From Verrucomicrobiota bacterium (GTDB taxonomy: Bacteria; Verrucomicrobiota; Verrucomicrobiia; Chthoniobacterales; Xiphinematobacteraceae), in contig JAHFTB010000012.1 of assembly GCA_023269545.1 (NCBI GenBank), forward strand, positions 1 through 64,000: 64,000 nucleotides of DNA. Reading direction: 5' to 3'. Every line of letters starts with the position of its first letter. Position 1 is the stretch's first letter. This document shows positions 1 through 8,596 of this stretch, in pieces. The position numbers were made by a program, and so were the translations under genes. The notes below the pieces were generated by a model that was not told the DNA's origin, did no database searches, and worked only from the letters and a program-made list of their open reading frames with translations.

Positions 1-1
1 T

Positions 2-2557
2 GGGCAAACAATTGCCACGCCTTCCATGTTGTCTATTATGGAGGCTTCGGTGGGCGCTGCGAATGGTCGTGGTATGCCCTTGGAGTTTCATCAATCTCAG
101 GAATTTTCTGAGTTTCGATTAACTCTTCTTCCGGCGGGAAATGTTCTGGGCTCAGCGCAGGTATTCATAGAGTCCGAGAGAGGAAGCCTGCTTTATACGA
201 GTGACTTGATGTGGAAAGGAGGAAGTTTTCCGCTCATTACGAACCGAGTGGATATTCTGGTATTGGAAACTATATATGGGCAGCCAAAGTATCGATTTCC
301 TCCTCCGGAAGAGGTGATTCAGCAAATAGTCAAATTTTGTGTGGAAGCTTTGGAAGAAGGGGTGGTTCCTGTTCTTCTGGGTGTTCCATTGGGAAAAGCT
401 GAGGAAGTTTTTGCTTCTCTGGCTGCGGCGAATTTGCGCCTCATATTGCACGCTTCTACTTGGAAATGGGCACAGAGATATGAGAGAGCCGGTGCGCATT
501 TTCCGTCCTATGAACCATGGGTGTTCGGAGAACAGATTCCGGGAGGTCTGGAAAACTGTGTTCTGATCGGCCCACGTAGTGCGCAAAAAGAACGTCACCT
601 AGCAACTGTCTCTCGAAAACGTGTCGCGATTTTGACGGGGGCCGCAGTGGATCCTCAACTGAGCTGTCAACTGCAGTGCGATGCTGTTTTCCCCATTTCC
701 GAGCGTGCTGACTACGAATCGCTTCTCCAGCATGTGGAAGCAGTGGCTCCTAGGCAGATTCTTACATTTCATGGTTTTGCATCGGGATTCGCTCGTGATC
801 TTCGGTCCAGGGGACGCGAGGCTTGGGCACTGTGTGGGAGCAATCAACTGGAATTCCCCATCTCTCCTGTTGTGGCTCCCCGTTGTGTTCCTCATCCGGA
901 ACCTTATTCACAATTAGAGAGGACTGGATTTGGGAGATTTTGTCTTCTTTTCGAAAGCGTTCAAGCTGCCATCGGAAAGAATGAAAAACTTCGATTGCTA
1001 CAGAGATTTTTCCGAAGATTGTCCGATCCTGAGCTTGCCCGAGTGTGTGTGTGGCTGACAGGGAGAGCCTTTCCTCAACGCAACGAATATTCTTCCGAAC
1101 TCGTGGAATGGCCTCTCATTCGGCAAGCTTTGATTGGAGCCTCGGGTCTTTCGGAAGAGACATTTCAAGCTAAAGCGCATCTTTACAATGATCCGAGTTC
1201 AATGACCTCGCATATCCTTGCCAATCAGCCATTCCGGCGCAGGGTGGATATTAGTGACCTCCAGGCTGCTTTTATACGTTTGAGCGATCTTCGGAGCCCG
1301 CTGGAGAAGAGCAAGTTTTTAAAGGAACTGCTTGCTGCGGTTTCGGCTGTGGAGGCTCAGACGATTGTGAATATTCTGGTTGGCTCCGCTTTGAAAGAGA
1401 GTCTGGTGGAGGAGAGTATCGCAGCTGCCTTTGCTTGTGATCCTCAGGATATTTCTGAAGCCAATATCATCCTGGGGGATATTGGGCGTACGGCTGTTCT
1501 TGCCCGAAAAAATCGCCTGGAAACCACCGAGATGACCCTCTTTCGTCCCATTCATTGTATGTTGCCCAGTCCGGAGGAAAATTGCATGCAGGTGTGGGAG
1601 CGGATGTCTCCTAGCTCTGCGTATTCTCGTTCCTTATGGGTGGAAAAGAAATTAGATGGGATTCGTGCACAAGTGCATACGGATGGGTTTCGGAGCGAAA
1701 TTTATACTCGCGACTTACGAAACATTACCGCGCTCTTTCCGGAAATTGCTCAAGCGGCCAGCCGTTTGGGACGCCCGGCAGTATTGGATGGGGAGTTGAT
1801 TGCGGAAGGGGAGGCGGCATGTACGGGATTTTTTAAGTTACAAAGAATTTTGGGTCGACAGGAAAGCGACCTCTTTCTAGGTCCGCAGCTTTCCACGACA
1901 TTTGTTGCTTTCGACCTCCTGTTTTTAGATAACGAATCCCTTTTGCGAAAGCCTCTGTGCGCTCGTAGGGCTGCTCTGGAATCATTGAAATTTGATCCGC
2001 GGTTGCAACTGGTGGAGGTCATTCGTCCGGTCAGTTTGGAAGAACTTCAGACAACATTTCAAGAAACCTGTGCCCGTGGGGAAGAAGGGCTGATTACCAA
2101 GGAGCCGACGAGTTCCTACTCACCGGGGCGCCGGGTTTTCAGTTGGATCAAACTGAAAAAGCAGCTGACCAGTTTGGATGTGGTGGTGGTGGGTGCGGAA
2201 TACGATGAGGACGATTGTAGCCGGAAACTCAGTCGCCTGACTTTTGCCTTGCGTCGGGCGGATGGAGCTTTAGTGATTGCAGGACAGGTATATAATAAAT
2301 TAACAGAAGATGAAACCATCCTTCTCACCAAACATTTTCAGGCGACGGCTTTGTCCCGTAACGGCAACTATCAGGAGGTTCAACCTACTGTCGTAGTGGA
2401 GATTGAATTTGCCTCTGTTCAACGGAGTATGCGGTATGAAAGTGGTTTGATCCTTTGCCTTCCCCACTTGCGGCGTATTCGAGAAGATAAAACTTCCTTG
2501 GAAATTGATACTTTAGAAACCGCAGGGAAACGGGTTTCTTCATCCGGTCCGCTCTAA
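2..2557 (+). CDS. MBL-fold exonuclease / ATP-dependent DNA ligase fusion (5' end outside window)
   Basis: The reading frame is open to the left edge, so the protein begins before the window; an ATG at 26 is internal. The residues before and after it (TIATPSMLSIME) match the usual 'LATPETLAIM' stretch of ligase-associated DNA exonucleases. The N-terminal third is a metallo-beta-lactamase/beta-CASP-like nuclease: LLPAGNVLGSAQ, then TSDL, then a terminal FHGFASG. The middle is a ligase N-terminal DNA-binding domain. The last third is an ATP-dependent ligase core with the nucleotidyl-lysine motif EKKLDGIRAQ and motifs IV/V around EEGLITKE and SWIKLKK. In related systems the exonuclease and ligase are separate neighbouring genes acting in DNA repair; here they are one polypeptide. 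The family's AGHxLGS histidine reads Asn (AGNVLGS), so the nuclease half may be weakened. The upstream HxHxDH motif is not visible. Confidence 0.85.
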   Translation, partial: GQTIATPSMLSIMEASVGAANGRGMPLEFHQSQEFSEFRLTLLPAGNVLGSAQVFIESERGSLLYTSDLMWKGGSFPLITNRVDILVLETIYGQPKYRFPPPEEVIQQIVKFCVEALEEGVVPVLLGVPLGKAEEVFASLAAANLRLILHASTWKWAQRYERAGAHFPSYEPWVFGEQIPGGLENCVLIGPRSAQKERHLATVSRKRVAILTGAAVDPQLSCQLQCDAVFPISERADYESLLQHVEAVAPRQILTFHGFASGFARDLRSRGREAWALCGSNQLEFPISPVVAPRCVPHPEPYSQLERTGFGRFCLLFESVQAAIGKNEKLRLLQRFFRRLSDPELARVCVWLTGRAFPQRNEYSSELVEWPLIRQALIGASGLSEETFQAKAHLYNDPSSMTSHILANQPFRRRVDISDLQAAFIRLSDLRSPLEKSKFLKELLAAVSAVEAQTIVNILVGSALKESLVEESIAAAFACDPQDISEANIILGDIGRTAVLARKNRLETTEMTLFRPIHCMLPSPEENCMQVWERMSPSSAYSRSLWVEKKLDGIRAQVHTDGFRSEIYTRDLRNITALFPEIAQAASRLGRPAVLDGELIAEGEAACTGFFKLQRILGRQESDLFLGPQLSTTFVAFDLLFLDNESLLRKPLCARRAALESLKFDPRLQLVEVIRPVSLEELQTTFQETCARGEEGLITKEPTSSYSPGRRVFSWIKLKKQLTSLDVVVVGAEYDEDDCSRKLSRLTFALRRADGALVIAGQVYNKLTEDETILLTKHFQATALSRNGNYQEVQPTVVVEIEFASVQRSMRYESGLILCLPHLRRIREDKTSLEIDTLETAGKRVSSSGPL

Positions 2558-2698
2558 AAATTAAGTGAATAGAGTGCTTTTTAATTATGGGAAAACCTGT
2601 ATAAAATGAGCACCTGAAGAAGGCATCATGCAATTTTTGCAACGAGTAATTGTGTATGAACTTCTTGGAATTATCAGGTATCAACCAGCAATGAGTCT

Positions 2699-3055
2699 AT
2701 GTGGATCACTCTTTTAAAATCAAAAATTCATCGCGCCGCCGTTACTGGAGCTTCAGTCGATTATGAGGGGAGTTTAGCGATTTCATCAGATCTGGCGGAA
2801 AGGGTCAATTTGCTTCCCTACGAGCGGATTCTTGTGAGTAATATGAATAATGGCAACCGTTTTGAAACTTATGTGATTTACGGTCCTCGTGGCAAAGGTG
2901 TGATCGAATTGAACGGTGCGGCGGCACTCCTCGGTGCGATTGGGGATCGCTTGACACTGATGTCCTTCGCCCAGGTTGAAGAAAGTGAAGTTTTGCGGCA
3001 CAAACCCTCCATCGTCGTCGTTGACGAACAAAATCAAATGGTTCGTGTTTCTTAA
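2699..3055 (+). CDS. panD: Aspartate 1-decarboxylase (pyruvoyl enzyme)
   Basis: PanD decarboxylates L-aspartate to beta-alanine for pantothenate and CoA synthesis in the cytoplasm. At 118 aa it is close to the usual 115-130 aa. The self-cleavage site YEGS lies at residues 22-25, so Gly24-Ser25 would be cut to make the pyruvoyl group. Lys9, His11, Tyr58-region (ETYVI) and the NGAAA loop are all in place, and every residue expected of an active proenzyme can be seen. The ATG at 2699 gives the standard N-terminus; no strong Shine-Dalgarno sequence precedes it. It is followed 25 bp later by a membrane-anchored unknown gene, with no pantothenate gene nearby. Confidence 0.95.
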   Translation: MWITLLKSKIHRAAVTGASVDYEGSLAISSDLAERVNLLPYERILVSNMNNGNRFETYVIYGPRGKGVIELNGAAALLGAIGDRLTLMSFAQVEESEVLRHKPSIVVVDEQNQMVRVS

Positions 3056-3080
3056 TGGGACATGTTCTAATTGAGAACAC

Positions 3081-3932
3081 ATGTCTGCTGAGCAGCTTAA
3101 GAATTTTCCGATTCTTCCACAACCTTCTTCTCCGACCTTTTTATGGGCGATGGGGATCATTAGTGTCTTGGTGCTGATCGAGGTTTTGGCTGCTGGATGG
3201 AAGCTTTTTCCCGAGCTGGTGGATGAATGGACGAGTTGGAGGGTGGGACCACGGGCAGCCGTCGTTTCTCCCACGGGAAAAACTTCTCACGTGTCCCCCT
3301 CCAACGAGGCGAACCTCGCTTTTCACCATGCCGTTATGATGGAAACGGCGGGCCAGACTGCCAAGGCATTGGGTTTACTCAAAAGTTTACAGGCAATACC
3401 CAATCTGCCTCCCGCCCTGCAAACGGAAATTCAAAGTCATCTTCGTGCTCTTTCCGCAATCAGCATATCGAAACAAACGGATCTCGGTGCTAATTTGGGC
3501 CCGCGGGATGAGGTGGGTCTTCCCTCCGGTTCCACATTGGGAATTATTGAGTGCAAGCTCATGGATGGGAAGCCGATCGGTCATACTCTTCGGATTGCTA
3601 TGAAAGCGCGTCCGGGATCTGCGATAGACGTACAAAATGTCAAAATCCACGTGTATTTTTATGAAAAGACCAACGACGGAGAGGTGGTGCTGACAGATTC
3701 GCCTATTCGTTCTGAATGGCTGAGCCCGCCTGTGGATTGGAGTAATGGTACCCCTCAAATTTTAGATGTTTTATATTCGGGACCGCAAGCTTCTTCGAGT
3801 CCTAATACCTTTTACGGCTATGTGGTAGGAATTTATTATAACGGGGAACTTCAAGATTCTCGAGCAATCCCCGTCCGGCTGGTGCGGGACTTTCCTCCTC
3901 CTCTCTTTTTGACCACGATTCCCAAATTTTGA
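3081..3932 (+). CDS. Single-pass membrane protein of unknown function
   Basis: This 283-aa protein has a short cytoplasmic N-terminus and one hydrophobic segment at about residues 20-40, which would anchor the rest outside the cytoplasmic membrane. A short helical part (residues 75-125) is reminiscent of one degenerate TPR pair. A beta-rich C-terminal domain (residues 155-275) contains aromatic and Gly/Pro turns. I do not recognise a named family. It starts 25 bp after panD and is followed 36 bp later by another exported unknown, so the three may be co-transcribed. No catalytic motif is evident. Confidence 0.7.
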   Translation: MSAEQLKNFPILPQPSSPTFLWAMGIISVLVLIEVLAAGWKLFPELVDEWTSWRVGPRAAVVSPTGKTSHVSPSNEANLAFHHAVMMETAGQTAKALGLLKSLQAIPNLPPALQTEIQSHLRALSAISISKQTDLGANLGPRDEVGLPSGSTLGIIECKLMDGKPIGHTLRIAMKARPGSAIDVQNVKIHVYFYEKTNDGEVVLTDSPIRSEWLSPPVDWSNGTPQILDVLYSGPQASSSPNTFYGYVVGIYYNGELQDSRAIPVRLVRDFPPPLFLTTIPKF

Positions 3933-3968
3933 GTCAGTCCTGATGAGTTCGAATTTACCATTATATTT

Positions 3969-4733
3969 ATGGTAAATTTCCGGATGAAAAATCTGCTGCT
4001 CATAGTGTCGATAATTTTCTCCCTTCCGGCAAAAGGGCAGGTACAACTCACTCTTTCCTTGGAAAGAAACTTTTATATTGCCTATGAGCCCCTGGTGGTC
4101 CAGGTGGCCCTGACGAATCTGGGTGAACGCGATCTCAAACTGGAGAATACAGGACATCGGCGTTGGCTGGGGTTTGATATTCAAATGGCTAACGGGCACT
4201 GGTTAGCTCCTCGCTACGTGGATGAGCCTGCTAGCATACTCAAGGCTGGAAGTACCATGACCCATAGGGTCAATGTGACTCCTCTCTTTGCTTTGGAAGA
4301 TTTTGGCGGATATCGAATTTCGGCCACTGTTTTTCTTACTGATATCAATCGCTGCGTGCGATCTGCGGAGAAGCAATTTGAAATTACCGGAGGACGTCTT
4401 CTCAAGCAGCAGGAAGTGAGCGACCATACGGACATTCGCTTGGTTTCCCTTTTGGTCCATCAGTTACCTCAAAGCCGAGCTCTTTATCTTCGTATAGAAG
4501 ATAAGAGGCGAGGCATCATTTATTGTACGCACCAGCTTGGAAACTGGGTCTCCTATTCGCAGCCGGAAATAGAAATCGATGACATGCGGTCTGTGCATAT
4601 TCTTCAAAGCGATGCTCCTCGAAAATTTATTTATACAAGAGTAAATCTTGATGGAAAGATCTTGGAGTGTAGAGCCTATGTGGAAACAGCGATACGTCCT
4701 TCTCTTAAAAAAATCGTAGAGGGGGTATATTAG
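3969..4733 (+). CDS. Secreted or periplasmic protein of unknown function
   Basis: The predicted protein has 254 aa. A clear signal peptide is seen if translation begins at the second Met (position 3984): MKNLLLIVSIIFSLPAKG, with cleavage plausible after AKG. The remainder looks like beta-sandwich sequence (LTLSLERNFYIAYEPLVVQV), similar in style to bacterial Ig-like or DUF-type domains that begin with 'plvvxvtltNxg'. No enzymatic motif is seen. It follows the membrane-anchored unknown gene and precedes a TPR membrane protein. A 7-bp tandem repeat (TTCGTAG, three copies) starts immediately after the stop codon at 4734. Confidence 0.65.
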   Translation: MVNFRMKNLLLIVSIIFSLPAKGQVQLTLSLERNFYIAYEPLVVQVALTNLGERDLKLENTGHRRWLGFDIQMANGHWLAPRYVDEPASILKAGSTMTHRVNVTPLFALEDFGGYRISATVFLTDINRCVRSAEKQFEITGGRLLKQQEVSDHTDIRLVSLLVHQLPQSRALYLRIEDKRRGIIYCTHQLGNWVSYSQPEIEIDDMRSVHILQSDAPRKFIYTRVNLDGKILECRAYVETAIRPSLKKIVEGVY

Positions 4734-4756
4734 TTCGTAGTTCGTAGTTCGTAGTT
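4734..4756. repeat. 7-bp tandem repeat, TTCGTAG x3
   Basis: Three perfect TTCGTAG units followed by TT lie directly behind the stop codon of the exported unknown gene and before the TPR protein. Related GAACTA/GAACTGCGAACTA strings occur elsewhere in intergenic DNA (around 43463-43487, 49350 and 52460), so the motif may derive from one end of a dispersed repeat. Confidence 0.8.
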
Positions 4757-4827
4757 GGCGGGTCGCGATTCTTTGTGGGCAGATGGATATTTCCTGTACT
4801 GTTTTTGAAAACAACCACTATAGGAAT

Positions 4828-6594
4828 ATGCCGAATTATTCAAAAAAGGATCTTTTTGAGCCCATGACACGTCCGGCCGCTGTTTTTGAAGAGGAAAGTG
4901 GTCCACAGCGAGCTGGGTTGATTTTCCGCATCCTTCTCATTATCGTTGCGGGACTTTTTGTTTTTTCGCCTACTTTTCACGGGGATTGGTTGTGGGATGA
5001 TGATCAAGAGGTCACAGGCAACCGTGGGTTGAAGACCCTCTCCGGGTTAATAGATATTTGGTCGGGACGCGTCTCAGCGGACTATTTTCCTCTCAAATCC
5101 ACCTTTCTTTGGATTCAGTATCAGCTCTGGCAGCTGAACAAAACGGGATATCATTTTGTTACCACTGCTTTTCATCTCGCAAACGCATTGCTTGTTTGGA
5201 GACTCTTTAGCCGACTCGGTATTCGCATGGCATGGATAGGGGGATTGCTTTTCTGCATTCATCCGATCGTAGTGGAATCCGTCGCTTGGATTTCGGAACA
5301 AAAAAATACAATCTCTCAATTTTTCTTGTTAATTTCGATGTTAGCTTACCTGCGTTTTGACGAGCGACATCATTTAAAGGATTACTTATTGGCAGCACTC
5401 TTATTTATTGCGGCGGCGCTATGCAAAACCGCCGTTGTCATGTTGCCACCGGTTCTCCTTCTTTATTGCTGGTGGAAGCGAAAGTGCATTTCAAAGAATG
5501 ATTTCTTATGGAGTATTCCTTTTTTCGCTATTGCCCTGAGTCTTGGATGCCTCACCATTTGGTTTCAATTTCATCGAGCTATTGGACATGAAGGAATTCC
5601 TGTTGGGGGATTGCTTTCCCGGACTGCCATGGCGGGGATGAGCACATTGTTTTATATTTCCAAATGTATTTTACCTGTTGATTTAATGCCTATTTATCCG
5701 CGTTGGGAGGTAGATTCTCCCAGCTGGATTCAATTTATTCCGGATCTTTTAATAGTGGCGGCTGTCGTATATTTTTATAGGAAGAGAGCCACCTGGGGGA
5801 GGGACTTTCTATTTGGATTTGGGTTTTTCTTACTCAACCTGATTCCCGTGATGGGATTTGTCACGATGTCCTATATGCGGATTACTTGGGCGGCCGACCA
5901 CTTTCTGTATTTGCCTATTATAGGCCTCTTAGGGCTTTTTTGCGGTGGGGTGGGCCGGCTATATGAGGCAGCTTCTCTCACAAAGCGTTTTTTCCTGGAA
6001 GGAGTGGGTCTGGGAGGTCTGACACTCCTCTTATATACCAGTTTTTCGTATGCCTCCATTTTTGTGAATGAGGAAGTGATGTGGTCTTATAACCTCAAAC
6101 GGAATCCGAATGCCTGGCAGGCGCACAGTCGATATGCGATGAAACTGATTAACAAGAACGATTTGGAAGCTGCTTATTCTCACCTATTAGCAGCTGTACA
6201 GCTTCGTCCGGATTTGGCGGAAATTCGGAATAATCTCGGTGTCATCCTTCAAAAATGGAATCGCTTGGACGAGTCCATAGAACGTTTTCGTGAAGCGAAG
6301 GCTCGTGCAGTCTGGGAACCCATTTATGCTCTGAATCTTGCAAGCGCTCTCATTACGAATCGAAAATATTCGGAAGCGATGACTGTGTTCAACCAGCTTG
6401 TTCAAATGCAACCCAACAATGCTGTCATGCGCTGTAATTACGGGGTGATTCTTTATTTCACGGGTTTCCGCGAAGAGGCGATCGGGCAGCTCCAAAAGGC
6501 ATTAGAATTAAATCCTCAACTTGATAACGCTCGAAGTAATCTTCAGGCTATACTTTCGAATGTATCGGGCGTCCCACTTCAGTTTGCAAAATAA
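4828..6594 (+). CDS. Polytopic membrane protein with C-terminal TPRs (TMTC/GT-C-like)
   Basis: The N-terminal ~410 residues contain about 10 hydrophobic segments. After the first comes a lumenal-type loop with WDDDQEV, the acidic pair typical of GT-C fold glycosyltransferases and of TMTC-like proteins. The last ~170 residues form four TPR units (for example NAWQAHSRYAMKL, AEIRNNLGVILQKW, NAVMRCNYGVILYF). Proteins of this architecture are suspected lipid-linked-sugar-dependent O-mannosyltransferases, but activity here is inference. The open frame begins at 4783; I prefer ATG 4828 because AGGA stands just before it. Its gene is followed by 260 bp of non-coding DNA containing a short repeat. Confidence 0.7.
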   Translation: MPNYSKKDLFEPMTRPAAVFEEESGPQRAGLIFRILLIIVAGLFVFSPTFHGDWLWDDDQEVTGNRGLKTLSGLIDIWSGRVSADYFPLKSTFLWIQYQLWQLNKTGYHFVTTAFHLANALLVWRLFSRLGIRMAWIGGLLFCIHPIVVESVAWISEQKNTISQFFLLISMLAYLRFDERHHLKDYLLAALLFIAAALCKTAVVMLPPVLLLYCWWKRKCISKNDFLWSIPFFAIALSLGCLTIWFQFHRAIGHEGIPVGGLLSRTAMAGMSTLFYISKCILPVDLMPIYPRWEVDSPSWIQFIPDLLIVAAVVYFYRKRATWGRDFLFGFGFFLLNLIPVMGFVTMSYMRITWAADHFLYLPIIGLLGLFCGGVGRLYEAASLTKRFFLEGVGLGGLTLLLYTSFSYASIFVNEEVMWSYNLKRNPNAWQAHSRYAMKLINKNDLEAAYSHLLAAVQLRPDLAEIRNNLGVILQKWNRLDESIERFREAKARAVWEPIYALNLASALITNRKYSEAMTVFNQLVQMQPNNAVMRCNYGVILYFTGFREEAIGQLQKALELNPQLDNARSNLQAILSNVSGVPLQFAK

Positions 6595-6854
6595 CCGGAC
6601 AGTTTTTTGGAACAAATCCTGAAACAAAAATTCCGGACCACGCATGTTTATTTTATAGGCGCTTCGTTATATCACGTGAGCTGAGCGGCGAAATTCGGCG
6701 GAAAATAGATGGGTTAAAAATTTTAACCTCTTTATAAATAGTGAGTTACGATTTGCAATTTCTCCTGTTAAGTTTGGGATGTGCAATATCCCTTGTAGGC
6801 ATTTGGACTTAGTTATACTTTGCGGAGCTTTCATGCCGGAAACAGGATCTTCAA

Positions 6855-7994
6855 ATGCGTATTTTACATCTGGAATCAGCTAAAACTGCTGGAGGGCAAG
6901 AATATAGGACTCTGATAGAAGCGCAATGGCTGAAAGCAGCAGGACATCAGGTATGGATTGCTGGTAATCCTGATAGCTGGATTGTTGAGCAAGGGATTGC
7001 TGCAAAAATACCTGCACTTCCTCTTGAGATGCGATCTTCCCGTTCTCCTCTTACCACTTGGAAACTCTACCGGATGGTACGCTCACTCGACTGTGATTTG
7101 ATACATGTTCATGGTCGAATCGATGGATGGATTGCAGCCCCTCTGCGATTGATAGGTGTGCCGATTGTTCGTACTCGTCATCTCACCAACCCGATAAGAC
7201 CGTTTAATTACCGATATGGCTGTGATCATCTAATCGTAACAGCGGAATGCACCCGAAAAAATTTGGCAAAAGATTATGGGATCCCCTTGGATCGCATGAC
7301 TCTTGTGGGAGAGGGGGCGGATCTCACACAATTTCATCCCAATACAGACGGTTCTTCCTTTCGCTTGTTGTGGGGTGCACAACCGGAGGACTTCGTGTTT
7401 GGCTGTGTAGCTATGTTGCGTCATGACAAAGGACAGAGATTTTTTATTCAAGCGGCTGTTCGCATTTGCAAGCAGCTGCCTCATGCTCGGTTTGTGATCA
7501 TTGGCGATAATGCCCATGCAACCTCCTCGACTCGAGAGAGCTATCGTGAATTGATACGTGAGCAATTTGGATACGATGCGTGGCAACCCGGGAATTGCGT
7601 TCGTCTTTCCAGGGAAACTCCTCTCCTCATGCATGGATTTGCATCGGATGTGGCCAGGGCGACTGCCGCTCTCGATGTGGCGGTGGTACCTTCAACGAGT
7701 GAGGCACAATCGAGAACAGCGCCTGAAGCTTTGTGCCTTGGGAAACCCGTAATTGCTAGTAATGTCGGAGGTCTCCCGGAAGTTGTGGAAAATGAAAAGA
7801 CGGGTTTACTCGTACCACCCCACAATGTGGAAGCTTTAGCCGCAGCGATGGTCCGTTTGGCAGAAAATCCTCTGCTTTATCGAAAACTAGCGACCGCTGC
7901 GGCGGAGGAGGGCAAAAAACGATTTTCATTCGATGCTCGGATGGAAGAAACCCTTCGGGTCTATGAAAAAGTGATGGGTCGCGGCTCACACTAA
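6855..7994 (+). CDS. Glycosyltransferase, GT4-like (GT-B fold)
   Basis: This 379-aa enzyme has the Gly-rich N-terminal donor loop (TAGGQEYR, about residues 11-18), a central HVHGRIDGW segment, and the C-terminal E-x7-E signature (SEAQSRTAPEAL). A GGLPEVV loop follows, as in family 4 retaining glycosyltransferases. It would transfer a nucleotide-activated sugar to an envelope glycan or lipid acceptor; the substrate cannot be read from sequence. Length is normal for the family. Its last 9 bp overlap the convergent recO gene. No other glycan gene is adjacent, so its pathway is unclear. Confidence 0.88.
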   Translation: MRILHLESAKTAGGQEYRTLIEAQWLKAAGHQVWIAGNPDSWIVEQGIAAKIPALPLEMRSSRSPLTTWKLYRMVRSLDCDLIHVHGRIDGWIAAPLRLIGVPIVRTRHLTNPIRPFNYRYGCDHLIVTAECTRKNLAKDYGIPLDRMTLVGEGADLTQFHPNTDGSSFRLLWGAQPEDFVFGCVAMLRHDKGQRFFIQAAVRICKQLPHARFVIIGDNAHATSSTRESYRELIREQFGYDAWQPGNCVRLSRETPLLMHGFASDVARATAALDVAVVPSTSEAQSRTAPEALCLGKPVIASNVGGLPEVVENEKTGLLVPPHNVEALAAAMVRLAENPLLYRKLATAAAEEGKKRFSFDARMEETLRVYEKVMGRGSH

Positions 7995-8513
7995 TGTGTG
8001 GAGAGCAATGGAGCGAGTGCGTGGCAATCGGCCGCAGTAATGTTCCAGCATTTCCAAGGGATCCCCTCCCACGCCCATAGCTTTGCAGAGGCAGTTTTCG
8101 AAGTGAATCAAAGCTCGGAGTGAGGCGGGTGATTCCCGTAAATAGCGTAAACCACGTTTTAGGAGGTCAAAAACTTCAGGAGCCGGCTCATCAGGAGCGG
8201 ACAATACTGCTTCAGACAATTCTGCAAAATAAGCGGCGAGAGCAAGATTAGGATAAGAAGAGAGATTTCCAGGTACGAATGGGAGTGTCATGCAGACTTC
8301 TTTCAACGAATGTAGGTCTGATTTCTGACTGCGTTCAAAGCAGATTTCCATTTCTTGAAAAAGATCCAGACGTCCCTGAAAATTACTTCTGACTTTTTTT
8401 GCCCCTTGCGCACGCGTTTTCACCTTTCCATACCGTTCTGAGACCCACGTGCAAAACAGCGTAGTTTCAGAAAAAAGAGTTTTCCGAACAAGAATGGCGA
8501 CAGTCTGCTCCAC
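7986..8513 (-). CDS. recO: DNA repair protein RecO, short form
   Basis: RecO helps load RecA at gaps together with RecR. The N-terminus shows the OB-fold pattern (ILVRKTLFSETTLFCTWVSERYGKV, residues 7-31, with the family's 'sExdxxvxlxtxxxGk' spacing) followed by a helical domain. At 175 aa it is clearly shorter than the ~240 aa of Escherichia coli RecO, and there is no CxxC zinc-finger cluster in the C-terminal half. Verrucomicrobial RecO proteins vary in length, so this may be a natural short form. It converges with the glycosyltransferase gene with a 9-bp overlap. Confidence 0.75.
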   Translation of the reverse strand: MEQTVAILVRKTLFSETTLFCTWVSERYGKVKTRAQGAKKVRSNFQGRLDLFQEMEICFERSQKSDLHSLKEVCMTLPFVPGNLSSYPNLALAAYFAELSEAVLSAPDEPAPEVFDLLKRGLRYLRESPASLRALIHFENCLCKAMGVGGDPLEMLEHYCGRLPRTRSIALHTLV

Positions 8514-8596
8514 AGGTGCTGGTAAAGCATATCAGAGACCCGCTGAGGGTTGACACACAATTCCGCTGTATGTGCTGAAGCAAGCAACGAAGTTGC

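Noticed and set aside
152-598. 148-codon minus-strand frame inside the ligase fusion
   Set aside because: It lies opposite a well-supported enzyme and carries no domain pattern.
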